Assembly (NCBI RefSeq): GCF_020536995.1 | Contig: NC_068358.1 | Span: 2,604,043-2,668,042 of the forward strand | Length of the DNA: 64,000 nucleotides | From: Dreissena polymorpha | Lineage: Eukaryota > Mollusca > Bivalvia > Myida > Dreissenidae | Reading direction: 5' to 3' | Shown here: positions 45,262 through 57,900 of the stretch, piece after piece | Layout of the letters: each line of letters opens with the position of its first letter | How positions within the stretch are numbered: position 1 is the stretch's first letter | Program-made: the position numbers and the translations under genes | The notes under the pieces: generated by a model | What the model saw: the letters and a program-made list of their open reading frames with translations, nothing else | Database searches by the model: none | What the model was told of the DNA's origin: nothing

Positions 45262-45510
45262 CATGTTTATTTGTTCATTTTTTTCTTTTCAACTTATTTC
45301 TTGGTATATAGTAGAAGATATCTTTGTTCATTTTTGTTTTCAACTTATTTCTCGTTATATACAGTAGTATAAAATATCTTTCATCTAGCGTGTTTATTTG
45401 TTCATTTTTTTCTGTTCAACTTATGTCTTGGTGTATAGTAGAAAATATCTTTGTTCATTTTTGTTTTCAACTTATTGCTTGGTGTATAGTAGAAAATATT
45501 GTTCAGTAAG
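45262..45510 (+). repeat. Tandem T-rich repeat, about 4 x 65-70 bp
   Basis: TTTGTTCATTTTTGTTTTCAACTTATT followed by TTGGTATATAGTAGAAAATATC-like phrases (each shortened here to TTGTTCATTTTTGTTTTCAA and GGTGTATAGTAGAAAATATC) recurs about four times. The first two units are repeated as a ~135 bp higher-order pair. Non-coding. Confidence 0.7.
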
Positions 45511-45596
45511 CATGTTTACCTCAATTCGATGTCTTAAGGCAGTAACCAAGTGGACTGGCGCACAACAGATTACAATTTACTTAACTCTCCTTTTGT

Positions 45597-47690
45597 ATGA
45601 TTATTAACATATGTACTCTTAATTTAAAAGGGCTAAATAACAAAGACAAACGCACTAAAATTTTCAAATGGTTAAACGAAAAAAAATGTCTTTTACATGA
45701 AAGTCACCTAACACTTACCTTAGCACAAACATTGAAAAGTAAATGGGACAGAGATATTTATCTTAGTGGACAACATACAAATAAACAAAGCATCGCTTTT
45801 CTGATCAAACGTAATACAGGAATAACGGTGGATAACTTTAACGAAATAATAATTGGCAGACAAGCAAGTATAGATATAAAAATACACGAAACACAATTAA
45901 CATTAATAAACGTTTACGGCCCTAACATAGATGAATCCAAATTTTAGGAAACATTATAATCCTATATAGTAAGTAACCAAGATAAAAACATTATAGACGG
46001 AGGTGATTTCAATATTGTTCTTCACCCATTATTAGATAAAAGAAATGGAAATCTTTATACTCACTAAAAAATATAAACATTTTGAATAACATAATTGAAA
46101 ACTACATTTTAATAGACATATGGCGTACAGTTAATCCGAATAAAAGAAAATTCACCTAGCACTCAAACACAAAACCAACAATATTTTGCAGATTAGACTA
46201 CTTTTGAATATCTCAGTCACTTTGCAATATTATCGACACATGCAACATAAATCCAGGATTTATGACTGATCACTCGCTAGTTGAACTTAAACTGCATAAA
46301 ATACAACCTGAAAGAGGCACATGGTACTTTAAAGTTAATAATAGCATCTTATTAGATACACAATATCAAACACAAATAAAACAGGAAAAAACCAATACAG
46401 TTCAAAATAACAAAGATGCAAATCCAAACACATTATGGGAAATAATTAAAGGTAATAAACGTAACACAACAATAAGATACACGTCATTTATACAAAAAGA
46501 AACACACAAACTTGAAAAGGAAACCATGAAAGTCATTAAAACACTTGAAAAACAATTGCATGAAACAAACACAAATGATACCACCGCCATTGAAAATGAA
46601 ATTGCTTTAAAAAAAACAAATATTAGAAGGAACTTATCATACACACCTCAATGGAATAATACTTCGAGCGCGGGCACAGCATGTTGAACACAATGGAAAA
46701 AAAAACTTTGCAAACATTGAAAAACGTAGATGCGAGCAAAAATCTATACACAAACTAGTAGTCAATGGCAAATACATAACAAATAGAAATCAAATACTAG
46801 AAGAACAACGCCTATTTTCGAAACGCTCTATAAACGAAAGAATGTCGTAAATAACACCCTCTTTAAAAATACTCATCATGCTTTAAATGAAGAGGAAAAC
46901 AAGTATGTGACGGATTACTAACTAAATATGAATGCGGACTAGCTCTTAAAGAAATGCAAAATAACAAAAGTCCGGGATCGGATGGCATCACTGTCGAGTT
47001 TTATAAAATATTTTGAAACGATATAAAAACACATTTAACTAATTTACTAAATTATTCATTTAACAACGGAAGCCTAACCACGCTTCAAAAACAAAGTATA
47101 ATATCACTCATTCCAAAACCTGGAAAAAACTTAGAATCCCTGTCAAACTGGCGCCCGAATAGTTTACAACACGATGATTATAAAATAGCAACTTAAAGAA
47201 TAGCAAATAGAATTAAAAATATTACCATCAATCGTTTCAATACCTCAGTACGGTTTCATAAAAGGACGTTAGAATGGTGAAAACATTCGTCTTATACAAG
47301 AATGCATAAACTATTTCAACAATTCAAATAATTCTGGTCTTTGCAGACTTCGAAGAGGCATTTGATTCACTTGATAATTCGTTTATGTTCGGTTGCTTAG
47401 AAAATATTAACTTTAGTGAAAGTCTCATGAAATGGGTAAAACTGTTCTATACCGACATTAATAGTATAATTATTATCAATGACTTTTTCTCAAACAGCTT
47501 TAACATTGAACGAGGGGTTCGACAAGGGTGCCCACTGTCATCATCGCTATTTATTATGCATCGAGTATCTATCACATAACATCAAATCAAACAAGATAAG
47601 TATTGATGCAAAGCATCAAAGGGCGTCGGGAATTTCAGTGTTAAAGGCACTCAATGAAGTTACATGGAACAACTTTTTTCTTCTGTAAAT
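45597..47690 (+). mobile_element. Degenerate L1/Tx1-type LINE, 3'-truncated
   Basis: 45597-45947 reads as an apurinic-type endonuclease N-terminus: INICTLNLKGLNNKDKRTKI, FKWLNEKK, HESHLTL, IYLSGQHTNKQSIAFLIKRN and LINVYGPN. After a TAG at about 45946 the endonuclease continues as GGDFNIVL, and TDHSLVELKL follows at 46262. Reverse transcriptase pieces follow: NKSPGSDGITVEFYK, LIPKPGKN, NWRPNSL, motif A FADFEEAFDSLD (about 47340) and motif B RGVRQGCPLSSSLFI (about 47510-47560). The YADD box and beyond are missing. Several stops and frame changes separate the pieces, so it is dead. The pattern is that of Tx1/L1-clade LINEs. Confidence 0.85.
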
Positions 47691-47737
47691 ATTAATATAT
47701 TGACCGATTATTTTAAACAAAATAGAAAAAGATACTG

Positions 47738-47850
47738 GTATAACCATTATCTATGATTTTGTGTTATAACCCCAAATAACCATTATCTATGATGTTGTGT
47801 TATAATTCCCAAATAACCATTATCTATGATTTTGTGTTGTAACCCCCAAA
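47738..47850 (+). repeat. ~44 bp minisatellite, three copies
   Basis: TAACCATTATCTATGATTTT followed by GTGTTATAACCCCAAA repeats three times with few changes, just after the LINE relic. Confidence 0.8.
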
Positions 47851-47888
47851 TATGTCATAGTTCATTTTATTTACATTGGTTTCCTTTT

Positions 47889-49697
47889 TAGCTCATCTAT
47901 TTTTTGAAAAAAAAATTATGAGCTATTGTCATCACCTTGGCGTCGGCGTTGGCGTCGGCGTTTGCGTCGGCGTCCGGTTAAGTTTTGCGTTTAGGTCCAC
48001 TTTTCTCAGAAAGTATCAATGCTATTGCATTCAAACTTGGTACACTTACTTACTATCATGAGGGGACTGGGCAGGCAAAGTTAGATAACTCTGGCGTGCA
48101 TTTTGACTGAATTATGTGCCCTTTTTATACTTAGAAAATTGAAAATTTTGGTTAAGTTTTGCGTTTAGGTCCACTTTTTTCAGAAAGTATCAATGCTATT
48201 GCATTCAAATTTGGTACACTTACTTACTATCATGCGGGGACTAGGCAGGCAAAGTTAGATAACTCTGGCGTGCATTTTGACAGAATTATGTGCCCTTTTA
48301 TACTTAGAAAATTGAAAATTTTGGTTAAGTTTTGTGTTCGAGTCCATTTTATTCCTTAAGTATCAAAGCTATTGCTTTCATACTTGCAACACTTACTAAC
48401 TATCATAAGGGGACTGTGCAGGCAAAGTTATGTAACACTGACTGGCATTTTGACGGAATTATGTGCCCTTTTTATACTTAGAAAATTGAACATTTGGTTA
48501 AGTTTTGTGTTTAGGTCCACTTTATTCCTACAGTATCAAAGCTATTGCTTTCATACTTGCATCACTTATTAACTATCATAAGGGGACTGTGCAGACAAAG
48601 TTATGTAACTCTGACTGGCATTTGGACGGAATTATGGGCCCTTTTTACTTAGAAAATGGAAAATTTGGTTAAGTTTTGTGTTTTGGTCCACTTTACCCCT
48701 AAAGTAACATAGATATTGCTTTCATACTTGGAACACTCGCAAACTATCATAAGGGTACAGTAAAAGGACAAGTTGCATAACTCTGGATGTCATTTTTACG
48801 GAATTATGGCCCTTTTTTGACTTAGTAACTTTGAATATATGGTTAAATTTTGTGTTTCGATCCACTTTACTTCTTAAGTATCAAGGCTGTTGCTTTCAAA
48901 TTTCAAATACTTTCATGCTATCATGAGGTTACTGTACCTGGCAAGTTGAATTTTACCTTGACCTTTGAATGAACTTGACTCTCAAGGTCAAATTATTAAA
49001 TTTTGCTAAAATTGCCATAACTTCTTTATTTATGATTAGATTTGATTGATACTTTGACAAAACTACTCTTATCTGACATACCACAATAGACTCCACCCAA
49101 ACCCTCCCCCCTCCCCCCCCCCCCCGAATCCCCCCCTAATTTTTTTTTAAGATCATCTCACAAATGACCACCACACCCTCACACTATACCCCCCCACCCC
49201 CCCCCCCCAAATTTTTTTTTAAACGGTTAAAAAACAACTATTTATTTTTATTATTTTAAGTTTGAAATACCGTCCAACCATCGCACCCAAGATTCCCCCC
49301 CAACCCCCTCCCCCACCCGAATCCCCCCCCCTATTTTTTTTTAAGATCATCTCACAAATTACCACCACACCCTCACACTATATCCCCCCCACCTCACCCC
49401 CCCCCCCAAATTATTTTTTTTTTGAAACGGTTAAAAAACACAAATATTTATTTTTATTATTTTATGTTTGAAATACCGTCCAACCATCGCACCCAAGAAT
49501 CCCCCCCCAAAAAAAAAAAAAATTGTTTTTCGCATTTTTTTCGCATTTTTGGAAGATAATGTAATAAATATCCATACCCCCACACTATACACCCCTCTTC
49601 ACTCCACCCCTCCCTCCTTTGTGATTGAAAATGAGAGTTCACCTTTAACAAGAAAATAGATGAGCGGTCTGCACCCGCAAGGCGGTGCTCTTGTTTT
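47889..49697 (+). mobile_element. Chimeric Helentron-like tandem-repeat element (families D and E)
   Basis: It starts with a hairpin TAGCTCAT (47889-47896)/ATGAGCTA (47918-47925), then a GGCGTC/GGCGTT hexamer run (47938-47974). About six copies of a 172 bp unit marked by AAGTTTTGCGTTTAGGTCCA (about 47982, 48153, 48325, 48500, 48672, 48846) follow. Near 49080 it passes into three copies of a 180-200 bp unit of family E (CCCCCC- and AAAAAA-rich, marked by GAAATACCGTCCAACCATCGCACC, here cut to ATACCGTCCAACCATCGCAC), ending in hairpin GCACCCGCAAGGCGGTGC (49671-49688) and TCTTGTTTT. No coding sequence. The D part lacks its own 3' end, so the two were fused by insertion or deletion. Confidence 0.65.
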
Positions 49698-50029
49698 ACT
49701 GGCATCCGTGTGCAGTTTTCATTAATGGAACAGAACTGTGTAGGTTTTAAAAAATCTGCTTCATCTTGTAAGCGTAATTTCATATTTTTCTCAACTTCAA
49801 GGGGAGATGATTCTGAACTTATTCTTACGTTGCTCATTACGCTAGGGGTTCAGTACTCATTGATATGAAAACACTGTAAAAGTTTTAATGTGTTTACGAC
49901 CCCCTCCCCCTCTCACACATATATTTCATGGGCATAATAAAAACAAAAATGGTTACAATAAATCAGCATTATTATTTAAACTAAAATGTCTACATCAAAA
50001 CAAAAAGTTAACATAGAACACACAAAAAA

Positions 50030-50115
50030 AATTGATTCTACTGGGGCACGAACCTTGGGCCTCTCACATGTGAAGCGAGCGTGTAACCAATACACTACGA
50101 AACCGCTTGAAAAAT
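50030..50115 (-). repeat. tRNA-Val-like SINE head or tRNA pseudogene
   Basis: The minus strand reads TTTCGTAGTGTATTGGTTAC, then CTCGCTTCACATGTGAG, an anticodon arm with loop TTCACAT (anticodon CAC, Val), and AAGGTTCGTGCCCC in the T-arm. The likeness to tRNA-Val is good, but the acceptor stem is mispaired and a T-run follows, so a SINE head or pseudogene is more likely than a working tRNA. Confidence 0.5.
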
Positions 50116-50744
50116 CACCTTCTATCTAAGATATTAATAAGTGACTGTAGTGTAACGGTTATCAATAAAGCAATAAACCGTGTAATCGCTGTCGTCTTGT
50201 AAAATTGAAGAAAATACGCGTTAACCAAACTCGAACAGCAAAAGTCTGCGCTATTGTTAGAAAAACCACAAAAAAAAAATATTTTGATTTTGTTTTGTTT
50301 TTATACAAAACCAGAAAGTTTCACCGGTTCGCGTATTTGCCCAGTCCCTGTGATCTTTTATTATTAACCAGTCCCTGTGATCAGTTATTAATTAAAAGAA
50401 TAAGCTTTGCATTATTGGCAATAAATGTTGTAGTAAATGTAATAGGCACAAATGCAGTACTTATTTACACAAAAAATCACCACTATGCAAGATATTCTGA
50501 CAACAAAAAATATATACATTGATCCGTAAAATAACTTCTCCACCCATAAGCGAAAAAAACAACGTATTACATACGAGTCGCCGCACTTCAGTGCGACGCC
50601 AATGATCAATCTACTTGCGTTATTTATAGTGTGTATATCGTTATGTCACCTATTTTCGCGATGTACTTTCGATTTCACATCGCGAAATTTTATTACCGAA
50701 TATACTGAAAATATGAAATTTGTTCAAGTAATGTACTAATATAC

Positions 50745-50840
50745 CAGTCGTGATATTTTAATCAATTTAAATAAATAATTGTAAAACATACGGTATTTTA
50801 GATTTTTTTTTTCGTCATTCGTGGTTGACGGTCCCTTTAA
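50745..50840 (-). repeat. Inverted relative of the family E start
   Basis: The minus strand reads TTAAAGGGACCGTCAACCAC, then GACGAAAAAA, CTAAAATACCGTA and ACGACTGGTATATT, parallel to 43573-43690 in the same order. It is a fragment of the same repeat family in the opposite orientation. Confidence 0.6.
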
Positions 50841-51084
50841 GTGTTAGTTTCGGAATTAACTCATTATGAAGTACAGAAAACCAAAACCAAATTTTTATTG
50901 TTTTATCCATAGTCTTAAACTTAAAATCCAGATTGAGAAAGAAATAGAACACATACTGTTGTCATTGATCGAAATGTCATATGCCAAGGTCTAAAACTTT
51001 ATCAGTCATAGTTTCTGTATACTTTGTTAGAACCATTGTTTGCAAATAAAAAAACATGTATGTATACAATATATGCTTAAAAAT

Positions 51085-51600
51085 TAATAAAAAAGAGTCT
51101 CTGCACATCCGTTGAGAATCAAAACTGGCAGATATGCTCAAAATAACATTGAACGAAATCAACGTTATTGTTTGCGTTGTAAAACCGTTGATATAGAAGA
51201 CGAATACCATTTCATATGTATTCGCCTCTGTTTCACCGATTTAAGAAAAAAATATATAAGCCGTATATTTAATATTAACCCATCTGTGTATAAATGCCAC
51301 AAGTTGTTAGTTTCATGCGATAGATTAGTAATTTCAAATGTATGTTAATACGCTAAAGAAGCTTTAGTTATAAGTAATACGATCCTAAATAATTCTGTTT
51401 AATAGATTTCAACACCCCTCGATAGAAATTACTTGTTCTTCCATAAATTGTTTTGTTTTGCATTTAAAGTTTTTATGTAACTTTTATGTTACATTATGTC
51501 ATGTTGTTATTCGTATTTACGTGGTAGAAAATAATTTGTATATTCTAGTATGAAGACGATGTACTATTGAATAGGTCTGAATAAAATGTTTGTCTGTCTG
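51085..51600 (+). mobile_element. LINE 3' fragment
   Basis: The frame RIKTGRYAQNNIERNQRYCL, then C..CKTVDIEDEYHFICI...LRKKYI matches the C-terminal region after the reverse transcriptase in mollusc jockey-type LINEs (cysteine pair, IEDEYHF box). Only about 80 codons are left (51112-51348). The 3' UTR ends near 51600 in AATAAAATGTTTGTCTGTCTG, a TGTC microsatellite tail. 5'-truncated and non-functional. Confidence 0.6.
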
Positions 51601-51763
51601 TCTGAAATAATTATCTATTTGATTTGATTGGTTAATGGCGTGTGTAGCATATGTGTACCTGGCATATGTGCGTACACATTTCTTCATATCTTTCGTCTCA
51701 CTCCGCTCTTTTTCGCAAGTGTTGGAAAGCGTTGGTGAATAGAGGTCCTCTACAAACTGAAAT

Positions 51764-51908
51764 CTGGCGACATAATGTCTTCGGCACAGTGTCTGGCGAC
51801 ATAATGTCTTCGGCACAGTGTCTGGCGATATAATGTCTTCGGCACAGTGTCTGACGACATATAATGTTTTGGACACAGTGTCCGGCGACATAATGTCTTG
51901 GACACAGC
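51764..51908 (+). repeat. 29 bp minisatellite, five copies
   Basis: CTGGCGACATAATGTCTTCG starts five consecutive units of 27-31 bp. The first three are almost identical, the last two diverged. Period not divisible by three. Non-coding. Confidence 0.85.
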
Positions 51909-51949
51909 GGTGTGCAGAATTCTTTGGACATAATATGTAATTTTGCATA

Positions 51950-53420
51950 TTTAATCTTAAATTCTGCGTTTTATTTCGGTTCTTATGATGTGACTACTGA
52001 ACTTTAAGTATTTCCATAAAATACGCTTTATAATTAATAGTTGTTTATTTTCTGGAAAACGAATAAAGGGAACACAACCACTAAGATAGCCGTTCGAATA
52101 CTTGCATGTGTGTGTGTTTTTTTAATTAGAATTACTTCAAGATTTACTCAAGATGTTGCAAATACCATACACAGGTCAGCGACAATTTGGTTGCCCTAAT
52201 TTCTTTATAATCCTCTACACCGCAAATAAAATAACAATATGTATACGTGATTTAATGTGTTGAAATAAACAACACCTGAAATCAAATGTATACACAACTG
52301 AATAATTAATGGTATACATTTCGAAATCTCAGAAAAGTGTCTAGGTGTTATATCAGGTGTTATAACGCTCGTCAATCTGACAAACACCCTTTTAAGAAAA
52401 AAAATGACGATTGTGCAGATTATTACATTTGACCTTGTCGCGCGCGACAAACCGTCTAACAATTATTGTCACAAATGTTTTCAGTTATAAAAACATCATT
52501 GATACATACTGCGCAACGTGTTAGGAATTGATAGACCTTGAACTTTGCCTTGGACATATTATGAGCCTTTTAACGTATCACCCACCACGTTGTGTGCAGC
52601 AATTTGAACATCCCATCTAAACTAGACAACGAATTTGTCATTGTGCATTATGGTTTTATCTTTTATGTGTAAACCAAAAACGCTCTTCTATAATATCCGT
52701 TCTTGGCTATATGGCAAGGAAATCTGCATTCATATTGCAATATGTGTGTTGCGAAACTGCAATTCACTTAAACATAAACATTAGGTTACTGAAATATATT
52801 ATATGAACAGAAAGTTAGAAAAATATATAACGCCAGTTGGATATCGAACACTTACTTGACTTGGAATCAATTCGAAGAAATTACAGTATATGTCGTTTAT
52901 ACCAACTTCGTTATCATTCTTGGTCAATAACCCTGCCCAACTTAGGGATACATAGAATACTTATAATTATATGTCATAATATAAACATTAAAGGGCCAAC
53001 GAACATATTACTAGTATTTATGATTTTTTATCTAAAAACGCATAAACTTTGATCTTAGTATATATTGCTTGTTGTATCCCTTATCACCTTTTATTATTAT
53101 TTTTGTAAAAGTTAAGTTTTTTAAGAACCTGTCATTTCAGGGGCCTTTTAAATCACACAGTCCCCTTAAAAATGTTGTATCATATGTAACATATTTAGTA
53201 TTGTGTAACCTATATTTCTTTGAGTTTATTCTTTGCGTTGGGTTAAAAAATCAATACCTTTGGAACTGCTCTCATTTGGTCGGCTAAAATGTAAATAAAC
53301 CAGAAATGCATCATTTAATTATATAAAAATATAAGATTTATTTATATCCATCAATAAAAAGGTATGTCATTTTCACTTAACTCAATAATATGCAAATTGC
53401 TAACCGAGTCGTTTGTGCAG
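51950..53420. other. Intergenic DNA, nothing recognised
   Basis: AT-rich; no exon-like ORF. GTCGCGCGCGACAA near 52437 is a short GC palindrome standing alone. Confidence 0.45.
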
Positions 53421-53598
53421 TTCACAAATATATTTCTATTTTTAAGCATATGACAATTGTGTAGCCATGCTCGTAATCCGTAGTGTCAAGATGATAGTCG
53501 CACGAATTTTCATAATGTTGATAAAATTTCCGGGGTAATTGAAATCTCAGAGCTAAAATTAGATTAAACCAACCGGCAAAGTGCGCGTTGTAACTTAC

Positions 53599-53735
53599 GC
53601 CTGAACGTATCGTACACTCTGATTCTTGACTTAAGACTGAGCTTACTGGGTGTCTGCATCTTTCCTTCACAGTCACACTACACCCCTCAACTACTAAATC
53701 ATTTACAACCACTCCAGGTATTCCTACTTGTATAC
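53599..53735 (-). CDS. Candidate internal exon of an unidentified minus-strand gene
   Basis: On the minus strand a 137 bp block has an acceptor ATATGTTTTCAG (AG at 53737-53736) and a donor C/GTAAGT (from 53598). It stays open in the frame reading IQVGIPGVVVNDLVVEGCSV, then TVKERCRHPVSSVLSQESEC. Cysteine spacing suggests an extracellular segment. The frame continues open on both sides (53422-53835, 137 codons), with an ATG at 53835 but no recognised domain, so it could also be a single-exon ORF or chance. No neighbouring exons were found. Confidence 0.25.
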
Positions 53736-54618
53736 CTGAAAACATATAAATAAACCTACTGGCAAAGAGTTCCTGGCTGGTGAGGGCCAGGAATCCACAA
53801 CTGCAACAACGTTCAGAAGGTGCAATACAAACCATCTGTCTCGGAACACAACAACCATGACAAATTCCATTTCTTATATATATTCTAATGAGGAAATAAA
53901 CATTTTAAGTCACCAATGCAACTATGATGGGACATTTTTATTATGAATATAAAGTTATATTTAATTACTCAAATATTTACATGCCATCAAATGTGTTTTC
54001 ATAAAGTCTTTATCAACCCTTGCGAAAGACAAAAGAATCATACAGGACATGAGGCCAGATAACTTTTACAATTAACCGGACCTCATCAAATTTTACTGGT
54101 CTGTGTTCTTCTTTCACCAAACATTAGAAAATACCTGTTTTAGTATATTTTTAATATTATAATGTTCAAAATAATAAACAATTCTAAATACTGGTACAAT
54201 AAAATAGCAACTAAATCTAAACCTGATATATTAAAACATGTGGTAAAACTTTCAAGTAAAAGTGAAGAGCTCTTTGATCAATACTTAAAAAACAAGGTGC
54301 AATATTTGACTGACTCTAAGAACCGCACTTAGAAATTGTTAAGTCAGCAGCAATGATAGCAAGTTCGACTGGATGGTAAAATCTGTTTTATTTTAAAGTT
54401 AAATAATCTATCAAAGTAAAAGAAAGATAAACCAGTCCGTACTGTTGTAATATAATCCTATTTTATTTTTAACCAAAATACATTTTTATATAGTTTTTTG
54501 TTTGTGGGACAGAAGGTCTGACAGTTTCAGGAATAATACAAAATGTACTGGACCTCAGCAAATTTTATTGGAAATGTCCGAGGTCGGGCGTCTTTCGCAT
54601 CCGTTGGTCTTTATGACT

Positions 54619-54700
54619 GAGCTGGTTAGCTCAGTTGACAAAGCAATGGTCTATAAATATTAGAATCAACGTTAAGATCCCAGCCCAGCTTTAATAATTA
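54619..54700 (+). repeat. tRNA-derived SINE head
   Basis: GAGCTGGTTAGCTCAGTTGACAAAGC-type D-arm (20 of these bases: TGGTTAGCTCAGTTGACAAA) with a GTTAAGATCCCAGCCC T-arm-like block. The middle has decayed. Typical SINE head just upstream of BLTP1. Confidence 0.4.
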
Positions 54701-54846
54701 AAAATAAAGATACAAAATATAAATAGCCATAGTTTTCATACATAATTTATGTTGCACAACATAAAATATATAATTATTGTTTTACTGAATAATTGAATTA
54801 ACAGATACTTGTTTACTGCTGTAATTGCAGAGCAGTCTTCTGCAGA

Positions 54847-54897
54847 ATGAGTAATTTGACGAGACAGTTTTCGTTACAAAACATTGAGCTGAAGTGA
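54847..54897 (+). promoter_or_regulatory. Upstream ORF in the probable BLTP1 5' leader
   Basis: ATG at 54847 opens a 16-codon frame (MSNLTRQFSLQNIELK) ending TGA 54895-54897, 17 nt before the proposed BLTP1 start codon. If this DNA is in the mature leader, the uORF could reduce initiation at the main ATG. A possible acceptor (GTAATTGCAG, about 54821-54830) suggests the leader itself is spliced. Confidence 0.4.
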
Positions 54898-54914
54898 ACA
54901 CTTGCTGATCAATT

Positions 54915-57900
54915 ATGGACAAGGTAAGAACATCAAATGCTTGTCTAGCAGCAAAAGAAATACCGTAATGTATAATTTACTTGCAGCCTTATTTCTGTAC
55001 ATAATCATCATAGGCTTTTTATTAAGTTATCTTTCCAAGAACAATGCAAATCTGAAACATGCACAATATCATTTAGATTATGGATAAAACATATTTTTTA
55101 AATGTATTAATAATTTAACAAATGCTTATTCAGATATTGTAGTTCATCAATTAAAGTTTGTTTAACTTTTTATTTTTGATAGCAAGATATTGTTTTCAGA
55201 CTATTGAGAACATATTAATTGAGGGCAAAAAAAGCAGGATACCTTCTGATCTGGTCATTTAATAATTCTTTGTCAAACTGATCAGACCAGACGGACACCC
55301 TGCTTTTAGAAATTAAAAATATAATTGCAAACAGCCAATTACAAGTGAATGAATTATAAAACTGAGTAAGTAGAAAAATTCTAATGAAAACCTTAGATTT
55401 TTTTTGCGATTTTTAAATGTCTATTTTTGTATATGATTGTTTTTTACCCTCTGCTTCTTTTAAGAAGCAACCAAAACCATTCTTTATTATGGATCTTTTT
55501 TACTAGAAATAATGATCTGTCATAGTCAAATTACTTGTCTCTTATGAATTACTTTTTGTTTTATCATTCTTGTATGAACTAATAAGCAACAATTCGGAAT
55601 TTATGTGCATATGAATAAAACACCAACCGATTTAGTTGCGCATCAGAAGGCCAAAGAGTTGTTCATTGGCTAATAAACAATTATTATGCAATTAATATAT
55701 TTGTTTACATTATCTGATAAAAAAATTGTTACTGAAAGATCTTAAATTAATCATTATTTCTTATCCTAATATGCTTCAGTTGGGATTTATACCACTTACA
55801 TGGTAGTTTAAAGACGACAATTTTTTCTTTGTTTTCTTTTCATGTAAAATATTTTATTACCAATAGATCAAATTATATAATTCTGTGCTTCAGGCACTGT
55901 TAAAAAATGGAACAGAGGAGAACTTTATCAATCGCATTGAGACAGAGATACCAAAGTCCACCCTCTACTGGTTCTTCATATCTCTTGGAGCCGCCATTCT
56001 GTGGACAGTCTATATTACCTACTACAACTCAAGGGTCATGGGGCTTGTGGCCTCTTTGATTGCAAACAAGCTATACAAATATGGACACATAAATATAGGT
56101 AATATATAAAACTATTACAAATTGCCAAACAAATAAAAATCTGATAAAGTCAGGCTTATTATTGTGTTTAATCATAAAAGGCTGTAACATTTAAAAATAA
56201 GAAATCTTTTAAATAAGTCTCAGACTCCTTGTTTTTGTGTCAAGAAATTGCGTCAGACTCCTTCAAAATCAATTTTGAATAATTTGTTTTGTGAGATCAT
56301 AATGTCTAAACTTGTGGGTGCGCATCTGAAAAATATTCTTCTCACAATTCTGCTTCAAAGCATGAACAAAAACAAAACGCTTCAAAATTATTTTGATCCC
56401 CTGAGGATGTCAGCGTATGTTAGGGAAACTCTATTACTAAGAATCAACCCAAAAGTTGCTTTTTTTCTCGAATGTTTTCCTAAGGTAAAGTAGCTTTTGC
56501 CAAAAATATCAGAAGCAACAAGTATTGGCAATACGGTGCTTTGTAATTTACTATTTTTATTAACTCGGCTGTTTTCGGAGAAAACCCGAGGTACTGTCAT
56601 AGCCAGCTCGTCGTTCGACGTCTGCGGCGTGCTAAAACCTTAACATTTTGTTAAGGTTTTGAACATTGGCCCTAAAATCAAAGTGCTTCAACCTACAACT
56701 TTGAAACTTCATATTTAGCTGCACATTGATGAGTTCTACATGCCACACCCATTTTTGGGTCACTAGGTCAAAGGTCTATCTTTGTGACCTCTAAAAAAAA
56801 TTAAACTGACAAGCTTTCATTTATTCAAAACTGCAACCGCAGCCGAGCGTGGCAATCATTATGCGGTGCTCTTGTTTTGGCAATTTTTTTTTTCTCAAAA
56901 TCAGATTAACATGTCAAGAATTCAATTGTTTAAATTAACAACTTTGGATCATTTTCTGGTTTGCTATATATAAAAAAGCAAATGCTCAGTGACAGTGCCG
57001 ATTTATCTGAGAATAGCGTCTACATGATATTGGACTTCTGCTGCTGCAAAAAAAATCCTAGCAATTGAGTACATTTAATAAAATTATCCGTATATATATA
57101 TGTTTATATATACATTTTTTAATTGTTTGACTCGCTGAAGTCTGTTAGGACTCCTTAATTTCAAAAGTATGGAGTCCAAATGGATTTTTTCTCAGATTAG
57201 TGAGTGTTGAACTGCTTGTGCTTAATGTTTCATGACCTTTATAATTAACGTTAAATGTGTTTGTACAACATTTTAGACACAAAAAAAGCCATAATTTTTA
57301 CTGTTCTATATATTTTAAACTTTTGTATCTTTTAAAATAACATTTTGTTTTTTAATGAAGATATACATCTTTACCTCTGGTTTACAGTCTATTTTATGAT
57401 TTAGAAATTGTAATCGTGTTTAATCTTTGCCATATTCGCTCTTTTTCTGTGTAGGTTCCATCTCCTTGTCAGTGCTGTACGGCAAGGTGATGTTCCGTGC
57501 CGTCCACTACATCACAGAGGACTTCAGCGTGAGGATTGAATATGGCTGGATCAACTTCAAGTGGTGGAGGCCATACCAGTACAAACAGCTTGGAGAAGGT
57601 AAAAAACCCATTTCAGCTTCGCTCCTAGATAGCTATGCATGTGCAAAAAGTGTTGTTGCAGATGAGCCTGTGCTTTCTTAAGTTAGAAAGAACCGTATTG
57701 CCTTTTCTTGTTTTCTTCCAAGATTTTCGGCGAAAGCTATTTTACTTGAGGGAAAATATTCAAGAAAAAGATGGCTGCCTCTTGTCCGGGACCACAAAGG
57801 CTTATCAGGCACAACAGTCTCTGCCTTTAGTCGATTTTTGCTAAGAAGAGACTTTTTTAAACAAAAGTTTCCATTAAAGTGGAAACTGTCTTCCCTGATT

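Noticed and set aside
50030-50115. Possible functional tRNA-Val (CAC)
   Set aside because: Anticodon and T-arm look right, but the acceptor stem is mispaired and a T-run follows; kept only as a SINE head or pseudogene.
51517-51948. 143-codon minus-strand ORF
   Set aside because: Half of it is the 29 bp minisatellite read in frame and the rest has no resemblance to any protein.
54902-55087. 61-codon ORF with a hydrophobic stretch overlapping the BLTP1 start
   Set aside because: It overlaps the proposed BLTP1 exon 1 in another frame and crosses its intron; no support of its own.
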